DNA from: Bacteroidetes bacterium GWF2_43_63
Lineage (GTDB): Bacteria > Bacteroidota > Bacteroidia > Bacteroidales > DTU049
Assembly (NCBI GenBank): GCA_001769275.1
Contig: MEOQ01000045.1
Coordinates: 62,001 to 126,000, forward strand
DNA length: 64,000 bases
Direction: 5' to 3'
Of the stretch, positions 6,947 through 16,221 are shown piece by piece. Each line of letters begins with the position of its first letter. Within the stretch, counting starts at the first letter, position 1. A program made the position numbers and the translations under genes. The notes beneath the pieces were generated by a model. It worked only from the letters and a program-made list of their open reading frames with translations, ran no database searches and was not told the DNA's origin.

Positions 6947-8068
6947 TTATTTCATCAATTCCGAAATCATCCGGTCGGCAAACAACAGACCTGAACGCGA
7001 GAGTGCAAGAGACTTTTCGGTGATATGAAAATTATCAGATGCGTTTAATTTATGCACTTCTCTTTTTAATTCTTCCACGCTCTGTTCACCGAAAAGCTGT
7101 GTCATTTCATCAAGCTGAATGCCGCATACCATACGCAAACGAGTCAATAAAAATTCGTTGTAGCGATCAGTATCATTTAATGTTTCACTTTCGAAAACCG
7201 GCTTCCGATCATTGATTCCGGTAATATACTGTTGAAGATCCGACACATTCCACGATCTTGTTTTTCCGTCGAACGAATGGGCCGATGGCCCGAGACCAAG
7301 GTATGGCGCGCCTTTCCAATAGGCACTGTTGTGTTTCGATTCAAATCCGGGAAAACAAAAATTGCTGATTTCATATTGCAGAAAGCCACATGCTTCGGCT
7401 TTTTCAACAGCTCTGATGTATTCTGACGCCTGAAAATCTTCGTCGGTGTTTTGCAGAACGCCTTTATTGATGCGGTTTTCGAGTATTGTACCTTTTTCAA
7501 CAGTGAGCGAATACATACTGAGATGCTTCACGCCAAGATTTTTTATTTCTTCAATGCTTTTCAAAACTGTTTCCGGATCAGATTCTGGAATGCCATGAAT
7601 AAGATCGGCGCTCACATTATCGAAACCCGCATGAATTATATCTCTCAACGCCTGATGTGCACGAGAGGCATCGTGTTTGCGCCCAAGATATTTCAAATCG
7701 TTATTATCGAAAGACTGAACGCCGATGCTGATTCTGCTCACTCCCTGATTTTTCCAGAAAGAGAGTTTTTCCGGAGTGACATCATCTGGATTGGCTTCCA
7801 GTGTGACTTCTGCATTGGCTTCAATAGCGTAATATTTATGAATTGCGGAAATGATCTCACTGAATTCCTGCTCTGAGAGTAGCGAGGGCGTTCCCCCGCC
7901 GAAATAAATTGTCTGTAAAGGGTTTATTATTTCATCTTTTCGCAACTCCATTTCGCCAATAAGCGCTTGCATAAATTCACTGTGCCATTTTTTTGTTGCA
8001 AGCGAAAAGAAATCGCAATATGGGCACTTCGAATGGCAGAATGGAATATGGATGTAGAGATGAGACAT
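6947..8068 (-). CDS. hemW: radical SAM family heme chaperone HemW
   Basis: Radical SAM protein that binds haem and is thought to deliver it to respiratory proteins. Seen: N-terminal HIPFCHSKCPYCDF with Cys 11, 15 and 18 as the [4Fe-4S] ligands and Phe at position 20. That CxxxCxxCxF pattern separates HemW from true coproporphyrinogen dehydrogenase HemN, which has Cys at the last place. Next come FGGGTPS, the NPDD segment, SIGVQSF and a C-terminal HemN-type domain with NEFLLTRLR. 373 residues, complete. It is often annotated as an oxygen-independent coproporphyrinogen oxidase; HemW is the better call. Confidence 0.93.
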   Translation of the reverse strand: MSHLYIHIPFCHSKCPYCDFFSLATKKWHSEFMQALIGEMELRKDEIINPLQTIYFGGGTPSLLSEQEFSEIISAIHKYYAIEANAEVTLEANPDDVTPEKLSFWKNQGVSRISIGVQSFDNNDLKYLGRKHDASRAHQALRDIIHAGFDNVSADLIHGIPESDPETVLKSIEEIKNLGVKHLSMYSLTVEKGTILENRINKGVLQNTDEDFQASEYIRAVEKAEACGFLQYEISNFCFPGFESKHNSAYWKGAPYLGLGPSAHSFDGKTRSWNVSDLQQYITGINDRKPVFESETLNDTDRYNEFLLTRLRMVCGIQLDEMTQLFGEQSVEELKREVHKLNASDNFHITEKSLALSRSGLLFADRMISELMK

Positions 8069-8311
8069 TTGCAGTGGTCAGAGAGTGGTTATTGGTTAAT
8101 AGTTAACGGTTATTGGTTGGCGGTTGTTGGTTAGTGATACGTTGTAAAGTGTATTTTTACTGGCTACTTACCATTGGTTACTCACCACTATCACGTGCCT
8201 TTAAGAACTTTACAACCGAGACACGAAGTGGCGAGCTCATGAACACAATTAAAAGCAATTTAACGGGTGAATAAACTTTCAACTTTCAACTTTCCACTTT
8301 AGCACGAAGTG
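8069..8311. other. Low-complexity intergenic region
   Basis: No gene seen. It holds a run of related GGTTATTGGTTA-type units (about 8086-8134), an inverted pair GTTGTAAAGT (8141-8150) / ACTTTACAAC (8207-8216), and short direct repeats of CTTTCAA/CTTTCCA near 8276-8300 downstream of purF. Confidence 0.6.
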
Positions 8312-10207
8312 CTAGTAAGCACGTTCGTTGCGGCCTTCAATGAAATTAATGAACGATTGAGTTACCACACGATTGCCTCCGGGCGTAGGATAATCGCCGG
8401 TGAAATACCAATCACCTTTGGTTTTCAGTGCCAGATGCATGTTTTCGATGCTTTGATATACAACATTGATTTTTGCATTGATGCCTTTGGGTGTAATCAT
8501 CATGGCAATTTTTTCCGAAATCTGATTGGCGGTAAACGGCTTGTAAATTTTCTTTACATGATTTACCATTTCTTCTTTCGGTTTGCCGATCTGTTCTTTG
8601 CAGAGACGGTACACTTCGTCGATAACATTGGTTTGTTTTGTGTCGTGCAGCAATTCGATGGCAGCGCGGAAAGCAATGAAATCGCTGAGTTTGGCCATGT
8701 CGATTCCATAGCAGTCGGGGTAACGGATTTGCGGAGCTGACGACGCCACAAGTATGCTTTTCGGCTCGAGACGATCCAGAATTTTTATAATGCTTTGCCG
8801 CAGTGTTGTCCCGCGCACAATGGAATCGTCTATGACAACAAGATTGTCAATTCCATTACGCACCAGTCCATAGGTTACATCGTAGATGTGATCGACAAGA
8901 TCTTCGCGTTCCTTATCAGTCGTAATGAAGGTGCGCATTTTCATATCCTTCACGGCAATGGTTTCAGCGCGCGGATGCAATTTTAATATTTCATCAATCG
9001 CTTCGGCCGATGGATTCTTTAATGCCAGGATTTTGTCGCGTTTTACTTTGTCCGTAAAATCAAGCAGGGATGCATACATTCCCATGAAAGCCACGATGGC
9101 AGTATTTGGAATATACGAAAAAACGGTGTTTTCGATGTCGTAATTAATGGCTTCGAGCACCTGCGGAACGATGAGCCGGCCTAGTTTTTTGCGTTCCCTG
9201 TAAATATCGGCATCGGTTCCGCGCGAGAAATAGATTCGTTCGAAGGAGCAATATTTTTCTTCTTTTGGTTCAATGATCTGTTCAACGGAATAGGAGCCGT
9301 CTTTTTTCACAATCAATGCCTGGCCTGGCTTTAGCTCCTGTACGTCTTCGTAATGAATATTAAAAGCTGTTTGAATAACAGGACGTTCGGAAGTTGCCAC
9401 CACTATTTCATCGTTTGCATAATAGAATGCTGGCCGAATTCCGGAAGGATCGCGCAAAACAAAAGAGTCACCGTTACCAATCATGCCCGCGAGAACAAAG
9501 CCGCCGTCCCACAACGTGCTTGATTTGCGGAGGATGTTTGCAATGTTCAGCTCTTTGGTGATGTGATAAGAAATTTCAACGCGGGATAATCCTTCGGCTT
9601 TATAGCGTTGATAAAGCAAGTCGTTTTCTTCATCCAAATAATAACCGATTTGCTCCATGATGGTCACGGTGTCGGCCGTTTCGACCGGGTGTTGACCCAT
9701 CTGAATCAGTTTCTGGAATAGTTCTTCAGCATTGGTCATATTGAAGTTTCCGGCCAGAATCAGGTTTCGGGTTTTCCAGTTATTGGGACGAATAAATGGG
9801 TGTACGTATTTAATGCTGTTTTTTCCGAAGGTTCCGTATCGCAAATGGCCAAGAAAAACTTCACCGGTAAAGTCAACATTTTCTTTCAAATAGTCAAGGT
9901 CGAGGTAGCGTGGTGATTGTGCGTTCTTAAGTTCATGCAGCGGAGCAAATGCCTGGTTGAAGGTATCGATGATTGGGGCAGACGAATTGCTTCTGATTCG
10001 ATTGATGTAGGGCTTTCCGGGATGCATATCAAGTTTTACACACGCCAGGCCGGCTCCATCCTGGCCACGGTTGTGCTGCTTTTCCATAAGCAGCGACATT
10101 TTCTGAAGTGCGTAAACAGGGTTGCCGTATTTTGCCAGATAAAATTCCGCCGGCTTACGGAGGCGCAGAAATGCAATTCCACACTCATGCTTGATGGCTT
10201 CGCTCAT
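8312..10207 (-). CDS. purF: amidophosphoribosyltransferase
   Basis: First committed enzyme of purine synthesis: transfers glutamine nitrogen to PRPP to give phosphoribosylamine. Seen: a short propeptide MSEAIKHE ahead of Cys9 (ECGIAF), the N-terminal nucleophile of the Ntn glutaminase domain; NRGQDGAG; GHLRYGTFG; and in the C-terminal half the PRPP-binding loop VVIDDSIVRGTT (about residues 457-468). 631 residues is long relative to the E. coli enzyme but fits the extended Bacteroidota form. The start at 10207 is preferred over 10246 because the -7 box at 10228-10235 lies between them. Divergent from mrdA. Confidence 0.92.
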   Translation of the reverse strand: MSEAIKHECGIAFLRLRKPAEFYLAKYGNPVYALQKMSLLMEKQHNRGQDGAGLACVKLDMHPGKPYINRIRSNSSAPIIDTFNQAFAPLHELKNAQSPRYLDLDYLKENVDFTGEVFLGHLRYGTFGKNSIKYVHPFIRPNNWKTRNLILAGNFNMTNAEELFQKLIQMGQHPVETADTVTIMEQIGYYLDEENDLLYQRYKAEGLSRVEISYHITKELNIANILRKSSTLWDGGFVLAGMIGNGDSFVLRDPSGIRPAFYYANDEIVVATSERPVIQTAFNIHYEDVQELKPGQALIVKKDGSYSVEQIIEPKEEKYCSFERIYFSRGTDADIYRERKKLGRLIVPQVLEAINYDIENTVFSYIPNTAIVAFMGMYASLLDFTDKVKRDKILALKNPSAEAIDEILKLHPRAETIAVKDMKMRTFITTDKEREDLVDHIYDVTYGLVRNGIDNLVVIDDSIVRGTTLRQSIIKILDRLEPKSILVASSAPQIRYPDCYGIDMAKLSDFIAFRAAIELLHDTKQTNVIDEVYRLCKEQIGKPKEEMVNHVKKIYKPFTANQISEKIAMMITPKGINAKINVVYQSIENMHLALKTKGDWYFTGDYPTPGGNRVVTQSFINFIEGRNERAY

Positions 10208-10227
10208 TGCAGGGTTTGAATTTGTTG

Positions 10228-10235
10228 CAAATTTA
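10228..10235 (-). promoter_or_regulatory. Bacteroidota -7 box for purF
   Basis: TAAATTTG on the minus strand, 20 bases before the purF ATG at 10207; it decides the start choice. Confidence 0.6.
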
Positions 10236-10502
10236 CTGAAAAACAATGAAATTATGAAATGGCTTTTTTAAAATATAGCTTTGGCGTTTATTACAATCTC
10301 TCGTTTATATCGGCGCTTCAGCGATTGAATACTTTGGTGACATTTTTTTATTCTTTTGCACCGACAGGGATTAGGCATTAAAAGGTCTGTAAATACTTCT
10401 GATTATTGCACCCGATACTGACTTAAAGCGCGCTATATCAAACTTTGTAACACAGAGTTTAACGGAGTACCCACAGAGGCGCACAGAGTAGATTTAATCG
10501 GG

Positions 10503-10619
10503 CAAAAGCCGATATCAATTACAGCAAAGTGAATTTGTAAGCGAGCTTTCAGAATTCGACATGCTGTAATTGATTAACTCAACTTCGTTGTGTCCTTTCC
10601 AATCGGCTTTTGTTTTTTT
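10503..10619 (+). terminator. Large perfect-armed stem-loop with T run (possible small-RNA terminator)
   Basis: Within the 585-base gap between divergent purF and mrdA, CAAAAGCCGAT (10503-10513) pairs with ATCGGCTTTTG (10602-10612), and the directly adjoining ATCAATTACAGCA (10514-10526) pairs perfectly with TGCTGTAATTGAT (10562-10574). The right arm carries 27 extra bases between the two stem blocks. Seven Ts follow on the plus strand (10613-10619), as in an intrinsic terminator. A TAGCTTTG box at 10276-10283 could start a plus-strand transcript. The rest of the gap shows only CACAGAG direct repeats (10450-10490). Confidence 0.55.
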
Positions 10620-10768
10620 ACTCCGATCCGCATCAGCGTATTAAATTACACTCTTTAAAAATTGCTGAGCTACTCTGTCTGACTACGATCCAGGAGGTTT
10701 ATAAATGTTTAAATGCGTTGGTCCTGGTTGCATCGAATGTTTATCTCTTGCATGTCCGCCATAAACAT

Positions 10769-10776
10769 TAAATTTG
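10769..10776 (+). promoter_or_regulatory. Bacteroidota -7 box for mrdA operon
   Basis: TAAATTTG, 16 bases before the mrdA ATG, with TTG at 10748-10750 (18-base spacing) as a candidate -33 element. Confidence 0.6.
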
Positions 10777-10792
10777 CACAGCTATAAGAGCC

Positions 10793-12628
10793 ATGTCGGA
10801 ACACAGAAGTTTTTCAAATCGCAAATTGTTTTTCTATGTCCTGTTTGCCGCAACAGGACTGGCTTTTATTATTAAGCTTTTTCTGATTCAGATTGTTAAT
10901 GACAAGTACAAAGAGTCGGCCGACAACAATGCCTTGCGGTATATGTATGAGTATCCCGCCCGCGGCCTAGTGTACGACCGTTTTGGAAAACTGATTGTTT
11001 ACAATAAGGCAACTTTTGACCTGATGGTTATTCCAAGGGAAATTGAAAACCTTGACACCTTGCGGCTTTGCAAGATTATTGGCATTTCAAAAGCGGAATA
11101 CGATAAACGGATGAAGAAAGTTACTAATCTTTCCGGGTATCATCAACCGTCGATACTGGATAATGATTTGCCGGAAGAGGTGTACAGCCGTTTTCAGGAA
11201 GAGAGTTTCAGATTTAAGGGGTTTTATATTCAAAGCAGGACCAAGCGGGCATACACGATGCCGGTGGCACCGCATACGCTTGGTTATATTGGCGAGGCCA
11301 GTCCGTCTGTCATTGAAAAGGACCCTTATTATCGATCCGGAGATTACATTGGTATCAGCGGCCTTGAGAAGTCATACGAGAAGGAACTGCGTGGCGAAAA
11401 AGGTCTGCGCGTAATGGTTGTAGATGTTCATAATACGGTCCAGGGTAGTTTTAAAGACGGAGAACTTGACCGGATGCCGGTTTCAGGAAAAGATTTGTAT
11501 TCAACCCTGGATCTTGAATTGCAGAATTACGCAGAGAGCCTGATGGTCAACAAACGTGGAGGCATTGTGGCCATTGAACCGGCCACAGGCGAGGTGCTGG
11601 CCATGGTGAGTGAACCTTCTTACGATCCAAATCTGCTTGTGGGCCGAACCCGTTCGAAACATTATGTCGAATTGCAGAATGATGTTCAGAATCATCCGCT
11701 GTACAATCGTGCAATCATGACAAGATATCCGCCCGGAAGCACTTTCAAGGTCGTGAATGGACTGGCTGGTTTGCAGGAAGGCATATTTGATGATCAAACA
11801 ATGTTTTCGTGTTTTGGTGGTTATCGTCTCAGTGATTCTCACACCATCGATTGCCATTCGCATCCGAGTCCGCTTTCTATTCGAAATGCCGTTGCATATT
11901 CGTGCAACACCTGGTTTTGCTGGGCTTTCAAGAAGTTCGTCGACAGCGATAAATTCTCTTCTTCGCGCGAAGGCTATGAGCGCTGGCGCAATTATATTTA
12001 TAAACTTGGGTATGGTCATGCGCTGGGAATCGATCTCCCAAATGAGTTTGGCGGCTATGTGCCGGAAGTTGACTATTACGACAGAATGCTGGGTCATCGA
12101 AAATGGCATGCAAACTCAATCGTTTCAGTTGCTATTGGCCAGGGAGAAATTGGTGCAACCCCTTTGCAACTTGCCAATCTGACCGCTATTATTGCCAACC
12201 GCGGATACTACATCACACCGCATGTTGTCAAGGCCATTGGCAATAAAAATAACATGAACACAAAATACATGAATCGTCATGAAACGGGCATTGATTCTAA
12301 GTATTATGAAATTATTGCAGATGGAATGGAATCGGCGGTGCTGAGTGGAACTGCTACGGTGGCTCAGATGGACGGAGTTGTGGTTTGTGCAAAAACAGGT
12401 ACAGCCCAGGATCCGCCACGGAAAAACCATTCTGTTTTTATCGCATTTGCGCCAAAGGTAAATCCAAAAATCGCCATTGCCGTTCTGGTTGAAAACAGTG
12501 GATTTGGCGCTACCTATGCCGGCCCTATTGCCAGCCTGATGATTGAATACTATTTAAACAGAAAGATAGAACGCAAAGACCTTCAGGAAAGAATTCAAAA
12601 CACTATACTGCTTAACCCGAACCAATGA
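10793..12628 (+). CDS. mrdA: penicillin-binding protein 2 (peptidoglycan transpeptidase)
   Basis: Elongasome transpeptidase that crosslinks side-wall peptidoglycan in the periplasm. Seen: an N-terminal cytoplasmic tail and single membrane anchor (about residues 12-33), the class B dimerisation domain with RGLVYDRFGK and GLEKSYEKELRG, then the transpeptidase motifs: GSTFK with Ser316 and Lys319, SCN at 370-372, and KTGTAQ near the C-terminus. 611 residues is normal. It overlaps rodA by four bases (ATGA), the standard mrdA-rodA coupling. No mreBCD genes lie upstream here. Confidence 0.95.
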   Translation: MSEHRSFSNRKLFFYVLFAATGLAFIIKLFLIQIVNDKYKESADNNALRYMYEYPARGLVYDRFGKLIVYNKATFDLMVIPREIENLDTLRLCKIIGISKAEYDKRMKKVTNLSGYHQPSILDNDLPEEVYSRFQEESFRFKGFYIQSRTKRAYTMPVAPHTLGYIGEASPSVIEKDPYYRSGDYIGISGLEKSYEKELRGEKGLRVMVVDVHNTVQGSFKDGELDRMPVSGKDLYSTLDLELQNYAESLMVNKRGGIVAIEPATGEVLAMVSEPSYDPNLLVGRTRSKHYVELQNDVQNHPLYNRAIMTRYPPGSTFKVVNGLAGLQEGIFDDQTMFSCFGGYRLSDSHTIDCHSHPSPLSIRNAVAYSCNTWFCWAFKKFVDSDKFSSSREGYERWRNYIYKLGYGHALGIDLPNEFGGYVPEVDYYDRMLGHRKWHANSIVSVAIGQGEIGATPLQLANLTAIIANRGYYITPHVVKAIGNKNNMNTKYMNRHETGIDSKYYEIIADGMESAVLSGTATVAQMDGVVVCAKTGTAQDPPRKNHSVFIAFAPKVNPKIAIAVLVENSGFGATYAGPIASLMIEYYLNRKIERKDLQERIQNTILLNPNQ

Positions 12629-13887
12629 GCCACTTTGAAAGCAAAACTGGAAAAATGGATTTCTGGGTGTTGTTTATTTACATCGCCCTGATGATCATTG
12701 GCTGGTTGAGCGTTTTTGCAACAGGGTACCGTGAAGGCACATTCAGTATATTCGATTTTTCGATGGCCTATGGCCGTCAATCGGTGTGGGTTCTGACTTC
12801 CGTGCTGATGGGACTGGCCTTATTGCTTATCGATGCACGATTCTTGCCGCGGGTTTCGTTTGGTTTTTATGTGGGTGTTTTGATTTTGCTTATTCTAGTT
12901 CTTATTATTGGCACTGTCACCTCTGGAAACCGCGCCTGGATTGAGCTTGGTGCCGGGGTAAAATTGCAGCCCTCGGAGTTTGCAAAATATGCAACGGCAT
13001 TATTTCTGGCCAAGTATCTGAGTATCCCGGGAATAAAATTCAGTAACAAAAAAAACAGAAATACTATTTTCATTATTGTGCTGATTCCAACGTTGCTTGT
13101 TTTTTTACAGGGCGACACGGGCTCCGCTATTGTGTTTGGTTCATTTCTTTTGCTTTTTTTCAGAATCGGAATGCCGGGCTTTTTTATATTTCTGGTGATG
13201 TATGTTGCAGCACTTTTTGTTGCAACTCTTCTCATTAAACAAATTGTTCTTATAGTAATTCTGTTTGGAATATTTGCGGCTCTGATTTATATTTATCGTG
13301 AAAAGCGCAAGGAAATAATCCGTTATCTGATTATGTTTTTTGCATCTGCCATCTTTATCGTCAGTGTGAATTATATTTTTGGAACGGTGTTGAGACCTCA
13401 CCAAAAAGACCGAATCAACGTGCTTATCGGCAAGGAATACGATCCAAAAGGCTCTGCTTTTAATGTGAATCAGTCGCTTATTGCCATTGGTTCCGGCGGC
13501 TTTTCGGGAAAGGGTTTTCTCGAAGGAACGCAGACAAAATACAATTTCGTTCCGGAACAGACAACCGATTTTATTTTCTGCACCATAGGTGAGCAGTGGG
13601 GTTTTGCAGGCAGTTCCATCATTGTAATATTGTATGTTTTTCTGCTGATCCGGCTTGTAATGATGGCGGAGAAACAGCGATCGGATTTCAGCCGGTATTA
13701 TATTTATGCCGTTGCCGGTATTTTCTTTTTGCACTTTTTTGTAAACATAGGAATGACCATTGCTCTCGTGCCAGTTATTGGAATCCCGCTTCCATTCGTA
13801 AGTTACGGGGGTTCTTCGCTGTGGGCGTTTACGCTGATGCTCTTTACTGTTCTAAAACTGAACCTTCACCGAAACTCAGTTTTGTAG
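12625..13887 (+). CDS. rodA: rod shape-determining protein RodA (SEDS glycosyltransferase)
   Basis: SEDS-family peptidoglycan polymerase that works with PBP2. About ten hydrophobic segments; seen: GNRAWIELGAGVKLQPSEFAK, QGDTGSAIVFG, ALIAIGSGGF-type motif (QSLIAIGSGGFSGKG), EQTTDFIFCTIGEQWGF, and the C-terminal PLPFVSYGGSS. The Asp and Lys/Gln residues of the SEDS catalytic region are therefore present. 420 residues, with a long charged central loop. The start overlaps the mrdA stop (ATGA). Two bases separate it from thpR. Confidence 0.95.
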   Translation: MSHFESKTGKMDFWVLFIYIALMIIGWLSVFATGYREGTFSIFDFSMAYGRQSVWVLTSVLMGLALLLIDARFLPRVSFGFYVGVLILLILVLIIGTVTSGNRAWIELGAGVKLQPSEFAKYATALFLAKYLSIPGIKFSNKKNRNTIFIIVLIPTLLVFLQGDTGSAIVFGSFLLLFFRIGMPGFFIFLVMYVAALFVATLLIKQIVLIVILFGIFAALIYIYREKRKEIIRYLIMFFASAIFIVSVNYIFGTVLRPHQKDRINVLIGKEYDPKGSAFNVNQSLIAIGSGGFSGKGFLEGTQTKYNFVPEQTTDFIFCTIGEQWGFAGSSIIVILYVFLLIRLVMMAEKQRSDFSRYYIYAVAGIFFLHFFVNIGMTIALVPVIGIPLPFVSYGGSSLWAFTLMLFTVLKLNLHRNSVL

Positions 13888-13889
13888 CT

Positions 13890-14450
13890 ATGATCCAACG
13901 GTTGTTTATTGCATTTGATGTTGTCCCATCTGAAACTTTGTCGCGCGAGTACGATAAACTGCGTTTGATTTTTTCGCGCGATAGGTTCTCCTGGGCGCGG
14001 CTGAATCAGATGCATATGACGCTGAAGTTTCTGGGCGAAACATCATCGGATAAAATTCCGATTATCCGGGAAGCAATGCTGGAGGCCTTTGACGGAGAAA
14101 GCGCCGCTGCATTTTCATTGGACTCGCTGGGTGTTTTTGGATCTTCATATGCGCCAAAAGTGTTGTGGACACATGTCGTGCCTGAAGATCAATGCCGCAT
14201 CTGGTTTGATAAACTAAAATCTTCGTTGCTTAGCCGTGGCTTTGAATACGACCGTCAGAATTTTGTTCCACATCTTACGCTGGCACGCATTAAATCAATC
14301 GCTGACCGGAAAGTGCTGAATGAAACAGTTGTAAAATACAAGGACTTTTGTTTTGCGGAATTCCGTGTGCAGGAAATCGTATTGTATGAAAGTCTGCTGA
14401 AACCAACCGGCGCGGAATATATCCGTCATTTTTCCGTTTCTCTGTATTAA
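13890..14450 (+). CDS. thpR: RNA 2',3'-cyclic phosphodiesterase (ThpR / LigT family)
   Basis: 2H phosphoesterase opening 2',3'-cyclic phosphate ends on RNA to 2'-phosphates. The two HxTx motifs are HMTLKFLGE and HLTLARI; both catalytic His are present. N-terminal RLFIAFDV is the family's first strand. The ATG at 13890 follows the rodA stop by two bases and gives 186 residues, the usual length; the longer in-frame reading from 13596 runs through rodA and is not credible. Fourth in a run of tightly packed genes from mrdA to the asparaginase. Confidence 0.93.
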   Translation: MIQRLFIAFDVVPSETLSREYDKLRLIFSRDRFSWARLNQMHMTLKFLGETSSDKIPIIREAMLEAFDGESAAAFSLDSLGVFGSSYAPKVLWTHVVPEDQCRIWFDKLKSSLLSRGFEYDRQNFVPHLTLARIKSIADRKVLNETVVKYKDFCFAEFRVQEIVLYESLLKPTGAEYIRHFSVSLY

Positions 14451-14474
14451 ATTGAAATTTCGTAAGTTTGAATA

Positions 14475-15209
14475 ATGAAACTCAGGGCAGAAAATATAGT
14501 TAAGCGTTACAAGTCGCGCACAGTCGTGAAAGAAGTGTCCTTTGAAGTAAATCAGGGCGAGATTGTAGGATTGCTTGGTCCCAACGGTGCCGGCAAAACC
14601 ACTTCCTTTTACATGGTTGTGGGTCTCATAAAACCCAATGAAGGCAAAGTGTTTCTCGATGCTGAAGATATTACGGAATTACCGATGTATCGCAGGGCGC
14701 AGAAAGGAATTGGTTATCTGGCCCAGGAAGCCAGCGTTTTTCGCAAACTCAGTGTTGAAGATAATATTAAGTCGGTTCTGGAATTCACCAAATTATCCAA
14801 ACAAGACCAGAATGAAAAAGTTGAAAAACTGCTTGATGAATTTGGTCTTCAGAAAATCCGCAAAAGCAAAGGAATTCAGTTAAGTGGCGGTGAACGCCGG
14901 CGTACAGAGATTGCAAGAGCTCTGGCAGTAGATCCGCATTTCATCCTGCTGGATGAACCCTTTGCAGGGGTTGACCCGATTGCTGTTGAAGACATTCAGG
15001 AAATTGTTTCAAAGCTGCGCGATAAAAATATTGGCATATTGATTACCGACCACAATGTGCATGAAACCTTAACAATCACCGATCGGGCGTATTTACTGTT
15101 TGAAGGATCCATCATAAAGGCAGGCTCAGCGCAGGAACTGGCCGATGATGAATATGTACGCAAAGTATATCTTGGTAAAAATTTCGAGTTGCGTCAAACT
15201 GTGAAATAA
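14475..15209 (+). CDS. lptB: LPS export ABC transporter ATP-binding protein
   Basis: ATPase of the LptB2FG complex that extracts lipopolysaccharide from the inner membrane. Seen: Walker [10 protein letters not shown] (residues 35-43), Q-loop LAQEASVF, signature [15 protein letters not shown], Walker [15 protein letters not shown] and the switch His in ITDHNVHE. The LSGGERRR / EPFAGVDP pair is characteristic of LptB rather than amino-acid importers. 244 residues. A TAAGTTTG box (14463-14470) lies only four bases before the start; whether it acts as a promoter is doubtful. The stop and the next start share one base (TAATG). Confidence 0.95.
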   Translation: MKLRAENIVKRYKSRTVVKEVSFEVNQGEIVGLLGPNGAGKTTSFYMVVGLIKPNEGKVFLDAEDITELPMYRRAQKGIGYLAQEASVFRKLSVEDNIKSVLEFTKLSKQDQNEKVEKLLDEFGLQKIRKSKGIQLSGGERRRTEIARALAVDPHFILLDEPFAGVDPIAVEDIQEIVSKLRDKNIGILITDHNVHETLTITDRAYLLFEGSIIKAGSAQELADDEYVRKVYLGKNFELRQTVK

Positions 15210-16159
15210 TGCGCGATATGCGAATTCTGTTTTTCTGTTTTGTGATGTTTGTGGCTATTTCTGCTAATTCGCAAACGAAAAATTACGCTGTTGTTTTGCA
15301 TGGTGGCGCCGGCAATTTTGATTCAAAGACCTTCGCGCCAGCACAGAAAAACAACTATGACCATTTTTTTGAAAAGGTTCTTTCAATGGCCGACAGCATG
15401 GCGCAGGCCGGCGATTCGGCGATGAATATAGTTGTCGCTGTCATTACGAAAATGGAAGATAGCCCCATGTTCAATGCAGGACGGGGCGCGGTTCTTACCG
15501 AAGAAGGCATTGCTGAACTCGATGCTTCGGTGATGGATGGTACAACATTGAAAGCAGGTGCTGTTGCGGGCGTACGAACAATCAGAAATCCGATATTGGC
15601 GGCGCTGAAAGTGATGACAAATTCACAGCATGTGTTTCTGGCTGGTCGCGGAGCGGAACAATTTGCAGCGCAGCAGGGACTCGAAATGGTAGACAGCAGC
15701 TATTTTGTGACTGACGAAATGAAAAGAAAATTTGAAAAAATAAAAGCTGATAAAAACGGAACCGTGGGTTGTGTGGTGCGCGACATCTATGGAAACATCT
15801 GCGCTGGCACCAGCACCGGAGGGATGATGATGAAGAAATGGGGCCGCATCGGTGACAGCCCTGTGATTGGCGCGGGCACTTATGCCGACAGCCGCTATGC
15901 GGGAATTTCGTGCACCGGACACGGTGAATATTTTATCCGATATGCTGTTGCCTATGATATTGTTGCCCGCATGAAATATGGCGGACAGACACTTAAAGAG
16001 GCCATACATGATGTTTTGTTCGAAGTGCTTCTGCCCGCTGGAGGCACGGGTGGCATGATCGGAATTGATGCAGCCGGAAACATTGTTGTTGATTTCAACA
16101 CCACCGGCATGTTTCGTGCTTCGACCACCCAGAGCGGGGTGCATGAGATTGAATATTGA
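15209..16159 (+). CDS. isoaspartyl peptidase / type 2 L-asparaginase, secreted
   Basis: Ntn-hydrolase that cuts isoaspartyl dipeptides and asparagine after self-cleavage. Seen: a signal peptide (ILFFCFVMFVAISANSQ), HGGAG near the N-terminus, NAGRGAVLTEEG, DASVMDG, the autocleavage site NGTVGCV with nucleophile Thr185, and GTSTGGMMMK downstream. 316 residues, complete. Translationally coupled to lptB by a one-base overlap, but the functions seem unrelated; it is the last gene of the mrdA run. The signal peptide puts it in the periplasm, where it could act on damaged peptides. Confidence 0.93.
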   Translation: MRDMRILFFCFVMFVAISANSQTKNYAVVLHGGAGNFDSKTFAPAQKNNYDHFFEKVLSMADSMAQAGDSAMNIVVAVITKMEDSPMFNAGRGAVLTEEGIAELDASVMDGTTLKAGAVAGVRTIRNPILAALKVMTNSQHVFLAGRGAEQFAAQQGLEMVDSSYFVTDEMKRKFEKIKADKNGTVGCVVRDIYGNICAGTSTGGMMMKKWGRIGDSPVIGAGTYADSRYAGISCTGHGEYFIRYAVAYDIVARMKYGGQTLKEAIHDVLFEVLLPAGGTGGMIGIDAAGNIVVDFNTTGMFRASTTQSGVHEIEY

Positions 16160-16221
16160 TCTATTTCACGAAATATTCATCTAGGACTGTCTGAATTACT
16201 GCATATGTTTTAGCATGCTTA

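Noticed and set aside
6947-8068. Annotation as oxygen-independent coproporphyrinogen III oxidase HemN
   Set aside because: The cysteine motif is CxxxCxxCxF, as in HemW, not CxxxCxxCxC.
13596-13889. Longer N-terminus for ThpR overlapping rodA
   Set aside because: It reads rodA in another frame; the family's conserved start MIQRLFIAFD begins at 13890.
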